Origin: Aotearoamyces nothofagi
Lineage: Eukaryota > Ascomycota > Leotiomycetes > Leotiales > Tympanidaceae
Assembly: GCA_015345905.1 (NCBI GenBank)
Contig: JADDTR010000019.1
Span: 434,001-498,000 of the forward strand
DNA length: 64,000 nt
Reading direction: 5' to 3'
Both the position numbers and the translations under genes were made by a program. This document shows, in pieces, positions 10,861-20,825 of the stretch (its first letter is position 1; every line of letters begins with the position of its first letter). The notes beneath the pieces were generated by a model. It was not told the origin of the DNA and did no database searches. It saw nothing but the letters and a program-made list of their open reading frames with translations.

Positions 10861-11130
10861 TGCCCTGCCCTGCCCTGCCCGCACGAGCGCCGAGCGCCTG
10901 CTGCTGCACGTCCCGCCAGCCAGCCAGCCAGCCAGCCAGCCCGTAACGTTCCATCCATCCATCCATCAATCCATCCAGACGCCCCCTCGCCCCAGATTGC
11001 CATTCCCATTTCCCACTTCCCACTTCCCACTTCTCACTTCCCATACTTCCCATCAAAAAAGCCAGCTCACCTCGCCATATGCAACTCGGCTTGCCTTGTC
11101 AGCACACCGCGATGCGATGCGATGCGATGC
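10861..11130. repeat. Cluster of four unrelated tandem repeats
   Basis: Within 270 bp: (TGCCC)4 at 10861-10880, (CCAG)6 at 10916-10939, (CCAT)4 at 10951-10966, a CCCACTT series near 11008-11048, and (GATGC)4 at 11111-11130. The units share no common ancestor, so this is a local tendency to form repeats and not one expanded family. Confidence 0.85.
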
Positions 11131-11740
11131 TTTGCGATACTGTGCAGCCTCGCCCAGCCCTGTCTACACACAGCCGCGCAGCATACTTCACGGAAATGCC
11201 TCGATGCGAGTCAGGCGGCAAAAAATAAAACCCCCCCAAGCCCAAGTCGCGAGCATGCTATACCTTGGCTACAGTATTCTGCTGCGAACTCCGTGTAGGC
11301 AAGGCTAGGCAGGCAGGCAGGTACGTCGGGTAGGTTTTTCTATCTTTTTCTTTCCTTTGCGCCCCAAGATCATTGTGAGGCGGCGAGGAGATCCGTGGAT
11401 TTGCTTTACGGGTGCTGGGTGGAATTCAAGTGAGGAAGGACTAGGGCTAGATATAGAGATAGATCTTGGGATGGGTATATGAGATGAGCCTAGGGGTATG
11501 GGATATGTATAGGTAGGTATACAGTAGGTACACACAGTGCACAGCACGCCTTGCCAGGACGTCAAATACAAATGCAAATACGGACACAATCATATTCACA
11601 TCCAGGGACAGTACAGTCCCACAGCAGAACAGAACGCTCGGTACTTGTCCTCGTCCGCGTCGCCAACACGGCCAGCTCGTCCGGCTGGTGCGTGCCGCCC
11701 GAAGCAATCGATCGGCGCTCTAGCAACTCCGGGAGCCATG

Positions 11741-11760
11741 TGGCTGGCTGGCTGGCTGGC
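11741..11760. repeat. (TGGC)5 repeat
   Basis: Five perfect units, followed by GCGGGCTGC duplications and by TTGC units near 11837. Confidence 0.8.
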
Positions 11761-13042
11761 TGTGCGGGCTGCGCGGGCTGCGCTGCCTGCTGGACGATCC
11801 GATCAGCGCCAATCGCCCGCCCTGCCCTGCCCAGGCTTGCTTGCTTGCTTGACGCGGTCGCGAATGCTACTGTTGTTTGTACCTTACCTGGCATTAAAAG
11901 CTCCATTGCTTTTTTCGCCACTGCTGGATATTATAGATTTCCCGAGAGGCGTGATGTGATGTTCACGTGACTTCTGAAAGGTATCCTCTGCTCTGCTGAG
12001 ATGGAGGCGAGTAATTGATCAATAATGGCCCGAATACCCGTTAATCTTCTCTGTTGCATGATGACGGACTCCACGGACGCCAGCAGATCCGGGGACCAGA
12101 GCTGGGAAGTCTTACTGTACGGTACGGGTATAAAAAGCGTGCGAGATTGGAGGCGATTAGATACGGGGAATTGCTCCGGAACCGGATTCGTCTTGGTTTC
12201 GAGTAGTCTACGTCTACCGCAGCAAATTGATCATCAAGAGATGAAAGGGACCTGAGACAAGAGGCTATTTTCGGCAGTCCCAGACATCGGATGGTTTCGC
12301 TTCTCTGGAACGCACTGCGGAACCTGATACAATGCAGTGGATAGTCGCTTCTATAATAATAGAGGGCTGGAGTAGAGTTCCGCTTCCTGGGAGGCAGGAC
12401 CGTCCTTTTTTGCGGCAAACTTGTAGGGTGTCACGGGAGCATCCATAGCTACTGTGGTGGATGTGCGAGTAGGCCGGACATGATCCGCCGCACGCCATCT
12501 TTTTCTCTAGCCACGACGGTCCCGTACGGTACCAAGCTCTTCGGCGCTCTCGTGCTGGGCCTGCAACAGGATGCGCGGAGTCGTTTAATCCATACTCGAG
12601 GATATTGCAGAGCAGAGCAGTACAGGCTCTGAGAGTGCTGCACTGTACAAAACAGATACTGGCAAGCAGTAAAAGGAACGCTGCCACGCCATGCCATGCC
12701 CTGCAGCAGCAGTGAATCACTAGATCTCCAGCTCGTGCAATCATGGTCCAATACCCAAGAGAACATCAGATCCAGCAACACCCGCCACAGGCCTTTGATG
12801 GAGTCCTGTCCATCTTGCCTCGTGCCTCGTGCCTCTGTCTCCCAGATGAGGTGATGGCCCGTATGCTGTGTCGAGGCATGACCTGTTCTGCTGCTGGACG
12901 AGTGGGACTACGACGCGGCAGGTACCGAGAAAGAGTCACCCGTCTCACCGAGAAACAGCGGGAAAGCCTCGGGCGGTGTTGGGACGGATGGGGGGGGATC
13001 TCGACTGAGGCACGCACCGTGCGGTGAGTCTCCGATGCAGTG

Positions 13043-13054
13043 TTTTTTTTTTTT
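13043..13054. repeat. Poly-T run
   Basis: Twelve consecutive T in the gene-free tract. Confidence 0.7.
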
Positions 13055-14640
13055 GCCTCCCTCAACTGACTGATTGATGCGAGAAGAACGGTGGGTAGGC
13101 GTGGGATGCCACGGATGGATGACGGACGAGAGATGCTGCAAGGCTCTGACGGACGCCGCTCGGCTGCGGCCTAGCAAATGCTGTAGCATGTGCCCGGTTC
13201 TATGACGGAGCAGTTAATCATCAAGGGATCAAGGGTCTACACAGTCCTCCGTGCGGTATCTTGAGTGACGGCCGCTCCAAGCCTCCGAGAGGTTGAGAGT
13301 GGAGTTGGCTAAGCAGACGTGGACTCTGTGTCGTGTATGCATATAATGGGTATTGAGCTTGTCCAGGACATTGAATACGTACATGTACTGTACGTACAGA
13401 CAGACGGTGTACAGTTGTATACAGTGGACACCTCCGTTAGACTCCAGTAGTCAGCTCGGCCCCTCGACTCACTAAGTACTGCCTATGTATGCTGCCTATG
13501 TAACTGCCAATGCACTGGACAGTACAAACATACAAATAGAGCCGGCTCTTATTTGCCAGCTGCAAGCAAGCCTCTCGCCTGGCAAAGAAAAACCCGCTCT
13601 ACATTCCAGTCAGCCAGCCTATGCGTTATGGTTCAGCGTAAGCTCGTGGCCCGGCCCTCACAAGAGTAGTAGGGCAACGCTGCTATCAGGCTGCTGCACA
13701 CTCTTCTGTATTAGAAACCCAGAACACCGGGGCGTGGCGCACAACGTGTAGACTCGTGAGACTGCATCTGTGTGCGTACGTACCTGGAATAGATACTACT
13801 GTATGGCACGGCGTACGGTGTATAGTGAGCTGATCCCTAATCTATATTTCCGGATTTCTGCCATATGGCTGGCTTGGCTACCTCCTCCACCCCTCCATTC
13901 TCGGATCCAAGAAGGCGAAGTTTGGGGGGGGGAGTAGGGCGCCAAGCGGGACAAACACGCCAGCCATCCCTGAGGATATGCCCGTCTTTTAGGTATTTTA
14001 AGTCCCTTTTAGGTCTTTTAGGTCTTTTGGACAAGCCAGACGAGCTTTCTACGGTAGGAATCGACCATTGGCCCATGCAGTCTGGCGTGTCTGGCGCGGG
14101 ACAGTGCTGGGCTGAATGAAGCCCTGTTGCTGGAAGCTGGAAGCTGGCCAGGTAAGGCGCCCGGATAAGTCGACAGCCTCTGACCACGCGCTGGCTGCGG
14201 AGGGGAGAGAGAGGGCCCTTGGAGTGACACCCAAGATAGCCTGCTTGATGGGTTCTCTCGCTGTGGCTTTTCTCCGTGCGTGTATCGGCGTTACTCGCTA
14301 CGTCGTGCCCGGGGAGGAGTCATGCTGCCGATACAGGGTTCTACAGAGTCCCTCCCAGCGAGGTCTTTGTCTGCTCGTACGCCAGCCAAGGGCCGCCATC
14401 AAAGCCTCTCTGCTCGAGCCCTGCGGCTGACTTGCGTGCAGCAGACAAAGCGGACCTCGCTGGCGGTGCGGTGCTGCGGTGTGCTGTGCTGTGCTGTGCT
14501 GTAGTGACCTGAATCGAGCACAGAGGCAGGCCCCGTGCAGCCCAGAGCAGCGCAGTGCAGAGCAGCCCAGGCCAGTCCCCGAGTCCGCGTACCGAGATAA
14601 ATGCGCATGGCTGCCCTCTCCGCCCTCTCCCACAGGCCAT

Positions 14641-14710
14641 GGCCCTCTCCGGCCCTCTCTGGCCCTCTCCGGCCCTCTCTGGCCCTCTCTGGCCCTCTCT
14701 GGCCGTCTCT
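14641..14710. repeat. 10-bp minisatellite, seven units
   Basis: Seven exact-length 10-mers of the form GGCCCTCTCY; the last unit has one extra substitution. The period is uninterrupted. The reverse strand would read as an ERAREG-like protein repeat, which explains a long spurious frame there. Confidence 0.9.
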
Positions 14711-15107
14711 GGCCGCCGTCTACGCTGCTCCCGCGCTCTTTGTACGGCCTTTTGTGCTGCGCCAAACCCGCCTCGCCTGACGCTGCCAGGCCGCCCTAGC
14801 CCGGAGTAGCCTGGGCCCCCAAGCCCTGGGCCGAGGCCGGGTTGGCGGAGCCAGTCACAGCGCACGGTGCCGCACGCTTGGCCGGGGGCTGGAACTTCGG
14901 GGACTGGGCGAGTGGATCGTGCTGCTGCTGGCTGCCGCTGGGCTGCCGGAGGGCTGCCAGAGGGCCACAGGGCCAGCAAAGAGGGGCTGCCAGAGGCCAC
15001 AGGGCCAGCAAAGAGCAAAGAGGGGACAGCCAGCAGCCCAGCAGCAGCCCAGCAGCAGCCCAGCACAACTGGCTGGCTCACTGGCCAAGCTTGTTGGGGG
15101 GAGGGCG

Positions 15108-15157
15108 TGTGCTGGTGTGCTGGTGTGCTGGATGCCCTGGATGCCCTGGATGCCCTG
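15108..15157. repeat. 8-bp and 9-bp tandem repeats
   Basis: (TGTGCTGG)3 at 15108-15131 runs directly into (ATGCCCTGG)3 at 15132-15157, the last unit one base short. Confidence 0.85.
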
Positions 15158-15323
15158 TGCTGTATGTAGCATGCAAGGTAGCCGGTAGCCTGTAGCCCAC
15201 AGCCCACAGCCCAGAGCCTGTAGCCGGTACGTAGCATGAACTGTATACAGCCGGTAGCTTGCGCTGTACTTGCTGCTGCTGCGCTGTGCTATGCTGTGCT
15301 GTACAGTAAAAGCTACCTGTGCC

Positions 15324-15353
15324 ATGCTATGCTATGCGATGCTATGCTATGCC
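15324..15353. repeat. (ATGCT)6 repeat
   Basis: Six 5-bp units, two of them with a change in the last base. Confidence 0.8.
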
Positions 15354-15400
15354 AGGTACCTATGTACCCACGTACCGCCCGGTACAGTATGTATTGTATG

Positions 15401-15460
15401 CTCTGCCTCGCTATGCCTCGCTATGCCTCGCTTTGCCTCACCGAGCCTCACCGTGCCTCA
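15401..15460. repeat. 10-bp minisatellite, six units
   Basis: Six 10-mers of the form CTATGCCTCG/CCGTGCCTCA; the variants are ordered so that the first and second halves differ by a TCG to TCA change. A four-unit AACTCGC repeat follows near 15501-15528. Confidence 0.85.
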
Positions 15461-15722
15461 CCGTGCGATGCTGCCTGCGTGCTGCTGAGTGCGGTACAGG
15501 AACTCGCAACTCGCAACTCGCACCTCGCAAGTGCCGGTACGTACCTGCTGCCAAAGAAGGTTCCCAAGAAGGTTCCCAACGTGCAGTACGGAGTACAGTA
15601 AGCAGGTCCTGCTACGTCGCTTTCCTGTCTGAGGCATTTGCGGTACTTGCGGTGCCTGCGGTACTTGCGGTGCTTTATGGTCCGGTCCCTACCTGCTCCG
15701 CCTGGCGCCCGGGGCCCTGTGG

Positions 15723-15790
15723 CCAGCGTCCAGCGTCCAGCGTCCGTCCAGCGTCCAGCGTCCAGCGCCCAGCGCCCCAGCGCCCCAGCG
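15723..15790. repeat. CCAGCGT 7-8 bp minisatellite
   Basis: About nine units of CCAGCGT drifting to CCAGCGCC, with one partial unit in the middle. Confidence 0.85.
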
Positions 15791-16060
15791 TGCTTGATTC
15801 GCTTTGTTCCTAGCCCGCTCGCCCACGCAGCCCAGCGCGCCCGGCGAGCCCAGCGTGCCCAGAGACGGTCCGCCCTCTTTCTTCTCTTCCTGGCTCCCTC
15901 AGGCCAGCCGTGCCAGCCCATCTGGCAGGCTAATGCTCCTACTAATGCTGCAGTAGTCGTTCCTAGTAGCATTATCGAATACACGCCGCCTCCGCCTCCA
16001 GCACCCAACCCGACCCTTCACTCCGAGCGAGATTACCTTGCCTTTGCTTTGACTGCTGTG

Positions 16061-16168
16061 AATACTCTCCTCCTCACCTCACCCTACCTCACCTCACTTC
16101 TCTCCACTGCACTCACTTCACTCACTTCACTTCACCTCCCTCCACTTCACACTCACTTCTCCTCACAT
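16061..16168. repeat. Almost G-free CTCACTT-rich tract before ELL
   Basis: 108 bases contain a single G on the plus strand (at 16109) and consist of CTCACCTCAC and CTCACTTCACTT motifs. It lies 200-300 bp upstream of the ELL start codon. Pyrimidine-rich leaders are common near fungal transcription starts, so it may mark the ELL promoter/5' UTR. Confidence 0.6.
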
Positions 16169-16376
16169 GCGTCTCCAGCACGCCCAAACTTCATAGCCAC
16201 TTTGTGCCACTCAAGCAATTCACTCGCTGTTTGATAGTGCATGGATTGTGTTTATACGGTTCCTGATGTATGTGAAATAGTGGCACCTGAGCTGAACGTC
16301 ACCCGCTTGGCCCAGCGAGAGAAGGAAGTCCGGACATCAACTCCAACCCTCTGCCACTACGAATACAAAACTCGAA

Positions 16377-18695
16377 ATGCCTTCCCTCATCATTCCAGAG
16401 TCTGGCCTGTCGCTGGAGGGCTCGCAGGACCCCTCCAAGTCAGGCTCTCCCCAGAGCAACATCGTCAGCTTGACGCTCGCGGACAGCGTGATTGAGGACA
16501 TGATTAAATGCGTCCGCACTGGGAAATCAATACAATTAGCCCTTGGCCCGAACCCAGTGAGTTTGTGCAATTTCTATGATATTCTGTGCGAATTGGACTA
16601 TTGTTGTGTTGCTATTGTAATTCCTATTGTCGGGTACCGACAATAGGAATGGCCTCGTCGAATAGAACTCCAATGCGAGGCAGCAGAACCCGAACTGACT
16701 ATTTAACTCTTTAGAAAATTCTGTACGGATCAAAGGCTCAACGACTTTCTTCTTCCAACGATTCTTTCACACACGAAATATATAGATCCCCATTCTCTAC
16801 AGATCTTCCTCAGATTTCCACCACTTCTCCAAATTCAAATACCAGCGCCAATATGTCACGCAGAGAAACTCACATTAAGCCCAACCCCAGCAGAGGGCTC
16901 TGGTGGATGGGAGGCGCTGCTGCAAGGCTCAGACCAACAGAACCCAAGGTTGCAGGCTCAACTACCAGTGCTGTCACCACGGCCGCCTCCGAATTCCCAG
17001 ATAATGCTCTGGCTCAACTTCAGAACTCCCTGGCTTTGGCAGATGCGAAGAAGTTTGAGAATAGGTGAGTGCTACAATTTGCTCGTCCCAAGACAATTGA
17101 CTGACCCTGTCTCTAGTACTCAAAAGATCAAGAACTCCTCGAAGCTACCCCCAGCTGTTCAGCAGCGTGGTGCAGCCAAGCCAACCAACAAGAACCGATT
17201 CTTGTCCCAGCACAACAAGTCACTTAGTACCGGTATGACTCGCTCTATGCCAACGAGCCCGGCCCTCAGTGGAGTCGGCTCCCCATCCCTCGCACCTACA
17301 TCGGTCCCCTTGTCACAGCAGCAAGCCGAGAAGGCGAAGGCTACCCGCAGCCCAATCATCCACAGACTTGCAATTTCACCAGCATTTGAAAGCTCCTTGC
17401 TCAATTACAAGCTCTCCGGCGCTACTGAGCAGGAATTCAAAAATGCACTTGAGAAAGTTGCTGACAAAGAGAGTGATGGTAAATGGATGCTGAAGAACAA
17501 GGCATTCAGGGAGCTCGACGTGTGGAAGCACAAATACCCAACGCGGGAAGATCGTCAGAAAGCTGTCGAAAATGCTGTCCGCATCTATGACAAGATGCGC
17601 CTCAACCCTTCCGAGCCCGAATGGGAGAGACTTTTGCCGCATGAGGAGCGGGGCACGGGCAAGTGTCTGAGCAAACTTCAGGCCAAGATTGCTCTCACTG
17701 GCAATCAACCAGCCAAGCCTAGAAAGCGTGCAGATGACTCTGGTCGTGACACCGCTGCTGAGGAAGATGACGATGATCTCTTTGGAGAAAAGGGCGAGAG
17801 CATGTCTCGATCCTACTCTCAACCACCATCGTCGAAGCCGAAGAAGGTTAGCGAGAAAGAGGCCCAAGCCAAGCGTCTGTTAGCCAAGCCTGGCAAGGTA
17901 GTTAAGCCAGCTGTCACCAAGAAGGCACCCGAGAAGAAGTTGTCACAGAAGGATTCAAGCAAGGTCAAGTCCTCTAAGTTCGTGAGTGAGTCGGACGAAG
18001 AAGACGATTATCCTATCTCTTTTACTCGGTCCCCGCTGGCCAAACAGAAGACGGCCGAGGCCGTCTCCAAACCTGCAGCAAAGCGTCCTCGTGACGAGAT
18101 CGACGCTGGCGGTGCTGGCACACCAGCGATCAAGAAGACAAAGAGGGAGAGCAGTTCTACTGCGTCCCCAGCCTCTAAGCATCGCATCTCAGATGCCAGC
18201 GCAACCTCTCACACCACCGCATCCTCTTCTACCTCACTCAGCTCTGGGGCTCGTACCGCTAAAGGTACTACCTCACCTCAAAAGTCGTCACCTCTCGCCA
18301 CCTCTCCACCAACCAATGCAACAGACATTGAGGACTCTTATCGGACCTCGTCCTCCACCTCTCCATACACAGCCGCACACAACAACATCACCAATGGTCT
18401 CAAGCGTAACGCTAGCCACCAATCAGGCCGTGATGAGCTGGTAAAGCGTCACCAGAAGACTTTGTCTAGCAGCACCACTTCATCTACATCAAGCATGAGC
18501 TGGGACCGTGAGCCAACGCAGGCTATCCGTGAGCAGGCAGCCAAGTTCAAACTCTACTATGCCAAGTATGCTCAGCTGCACAAGGAGCTTGCACGCGATG
18601 AGAACAGGAGACGGAAGGAGATGGGCGACCTGTGGGATATGCATCAACGTTTGGAGAAAATGAAGACGGATATCATAAAGGGTGCAGCCGCGTGA
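16377..18695 (+). CDS. ell1: RNA polymerase II elongation factor ELL
   Basis: Exons 16377-16556, 16715-17064 and 17117-18695, with introns of 158 and 52 nt, keep the frame and give 702 aa. The N-terminal region has the ELL pattern SLTLADSVIEDMIKCVRTGK, LALGPNP, then KILYGSKAQRL. A winged-helix-like part follows (starting IIHRLAISPAFESSLLNYKL, with later EFKNALEKVADKESDGKW). A long Ser/Thr/Lys-rich linker leads to a C-terminal helix (YYAKYAQLHKELARDENRR) resembling the occludin/ELL domain. In S. pombe Ell1 with Eaf1 stimulates Pol II elongation. Intron 1 is unusually long and contains a perfect hairpin. The gene borders the satellite-rich tract. Confidence 0.87.
16620..16650. repeat. Perfect 14-bp inverted repeat in ELL intron 1
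   Basis: ATTCCTATTGTCGG and its exact reverse complement are separated by three bases (GTA), inside the 158 nt first intron. It would form a 14-bp stem in the pre-mRNA. It may be a mobile-element footprint or a splicing-relevant hairpin. Confidence 0.85.
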
Positions 18696-19566
18696 TGGAG
18701 TCTGGAAGATTGTCTTCTCGGGCATTGGCTTTCGAGCACTTTTAAGTCCTTTAGCATGCATGTATTGGAGAGTTAGGATACTGCTGCTTTACGCATTGGG
18801 CGGTTCGCGTATCTGTGCATTTGAAATGGAATGGGACTTCTCATGAGAGTACCAGAAGCGAAACACTGCGCCTTGCAGATATTAGCTCAATGTAGCTTGA
18901 TTATACTTTACTCTTTGACCTTTTAACTGTTGCTTTGTGGTATACTGTTCTAGTGATTAATAGCCTATGCATCTAGGGCTTCAAACTTCTACGCTCTAGA
19001 GATCTCGAGTCATGTGGGGTTTCAGCATATTAGGCGTAAGACGGTAACTACGTAGGTTGGCCATCAAGCTGGCATTCCGTAAAACTTCCGATACGCATCT
19101 ACATAGTCATGAGTTCGATCTTTCGCTTGAGGCAGTCGCTGATATGTCTACTCTAGCACTTCCACGAATCCTTTCTTGAGGTAAGGTATTGTGCACACGT
19201 GTAATCAGGGAAGGGGGGGGGGTTGTAATTTAAGATTTTGAGGCATCCGATAAATAAAGTGTGCCTCCTCGCTTTACTGCTCACGCTTCAAACGAAAATC
19301 CACATGTAATATAGGATAAAAAAATATGCCAGGGGGTGTAGAGGTCATGAAACCGTCGGAATTTTCATTGCTTTGTCTTTTAAGCTCAGCCAATCGTAGC
19401 GTGTACAGAGAATCTCCACACTACATTCACACCTTAACCACAAGACGTCACAAAACTCCTTTGTCTCATATTATGCATACTGATAGCCTTCTTCTGTTGT
19501 CACGCACTCGTATTTATCGATGGAATTCCGCCGCTGTGTTTCTGTAAGAGTTGGAGGACTGGAAAA
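18696..19566. other. Convergent 3' region of ELL and LC8
   Basis: 871 bp between two stop codons, including a run of ten G (19213-19222). No other gene recognised. Confidence 0.55.
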
Positions 19567-20295
19567 TTATTGCGTTTTGAAGAGAAGGATGGCGCAGTGG
19601 CCGAGGTAAAAATAGATGAAATGTTTGGTTTCTGGGACGAATGGTTAATGAAGGGATTTTAGGGGTGGATGAGGATTGGTCTGGGAGAGGAGGGGGTTAC
19701 CATGTGTGACGAAGCTGCCGAAATTTCTGCCAACGATGCAATGCCAAGTTGGGCCTTTTCGGTCATCAAACTGGGAGCTGTATTAGTGATGTTCTCTGCT
19801 GCGAGATTCATGGGCGAGGGAGCTGTACAGTCTTCTTAATGAATTGTGCGATGTCCTATTATGGATACGTAAGCCCGACTTCGCTTTATGATTCAAGGGT
19901 ATTGGAGGTAGGCACCTTCTCGATGTTGAACTTTGACATTCCTTCCTGTGCTGTGGGTAAATTCTACGTCAGCTTTTGCGTTATGCCAACGGAATGATAG
20001 AGCTTTAGGAGTGTAGGATGAAGTGAAGCTTGTGTGACGTACCAACGTCTATCGCCTCCTGTTGCATATCCTCTGTCTGGGCACGTGTCAGTCGCATAGT
20101 CAAGACTTCTTGTGATCAGCGCATAAGCTCACCATGTCTGCAGACTTTATCTGAGCTGCAAAATAATAGTCAGTAAATGATTGCATGAGCCTGGGGAGAT
20201 CAAGAAGTAGTGTCTTATTCTCTACCTTGTAGGACGGTACCTTCGAGTTTCTCCTTAGCCCCCCCAACCTTCTCGCTGGCTACAGCGTTCGACAT
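19567..20295 (-). CDS. Dynein light chain LC8 (seven exons)
   Basis: Seven exons: 20295-20226, 20155-20133, 20076-20043, 19950-19916, 19855-19829, 19770-19701 and 19631-19567. All introns are GT-AG and the 324 nt frame gives 107 aa. The product reads through all LC8 landmarks: [58 protein letters not shown] and [17 protein letters not shown] at the C-terminus. LC8 is a homodimeric hub that binds linear motifs; in fungi it supports dynein, nuclear migration and nuclear pores. Exons of 23, 34, 35 and 27 nt are remarkably small. Divergent from MRD1. Confidence 0.93.
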
Positions 20296-20825
20296 GTTGT
20301 ATATATATGATGGTTTGCTACGCTTTGTGCTTGGGTTTCACTGTGGAGAGTGCGACTCTCTAGTAGTCAAGATTGGTCTGGCGATCAGTCGTCAAGAAGG
20401 GTCGGCGGGGTATTTGGAAGGCAACACGGCGGTGACTCGTAGATAAGGGATGGGATAGATGAGGTGACAATTATCGGACTTGGCAGAGCTTGGGGGGTCG
20501 CAATTTTCTTGGATAAAGGGCCTGGATTGGCGGTATAGAGAATCGTTTACGGAGCTCTCGTCACTTATTATCTTTTCCAAGACGCCTCAATGTTGTTAAA
20601 CGCTCGGATCAAGGAACTTTCTCCAATGAACATTAGCGCCAAGCTAGGTGTGGAGGGCCCGGCGATATCCGTGGTGGATTAAGTCTGTGATTTTGCGTCA
20701 AAAAGAATTTAGAAATTTGATATTCGAATTTCTCCATCACGCGCTGTCCATTTCTTGGCCGTGAACAAACCATCATGACTTATTGATACCACGACCTCAT
20801 GCCTCATTTTGTTGATAGCGAGAAG
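20296..20825. promoter_or_regulatory. Divergent LC8/MRD1 intergenic region
   Basis: 530 bp between two divergent start codons, so it holds both promoters. The MRD1 frame is open upstream to another ATG at 20799, but the conserved protein starts at 20826. No repeat or further gene seen. Confidence 0.5.

Larger units (their letters stand above)
7463..16376. other. 8.9 kb gene-free tract rich in simple repeats
   Basis: Between CHK1 and ELL lies about 8.9 kb without any recognisable protein family, splice-consistent gene or RNA gene. Elsewhere the window has about one gene per 2 kb. The tract is dominated by many different short tandem repeats with units of 2-14 bp, homopolymer runs and self-complementary GTAC/TGTACA words. 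Open frames here (up to about 300 codons near 14.3-15.2 kb) translate to Ser/Ala/Gly/Arg low-complexity sequence with no domain and come from GC-rich repeats lacking stop codons. It could hold a long leader or non-coding transcript of ELL; nothing in the sequence proves this. Confidence 0.7.

Noticed and set aside
14341-15237. Open frame of 298 codons on the minus strand inside the repeat tract
   Set aside because: Composition is Ala/Gly/Arg/Ser low complexity produced by GC-rich minisatellites; no domain, no splice support, and other frames nearby are similarly open.
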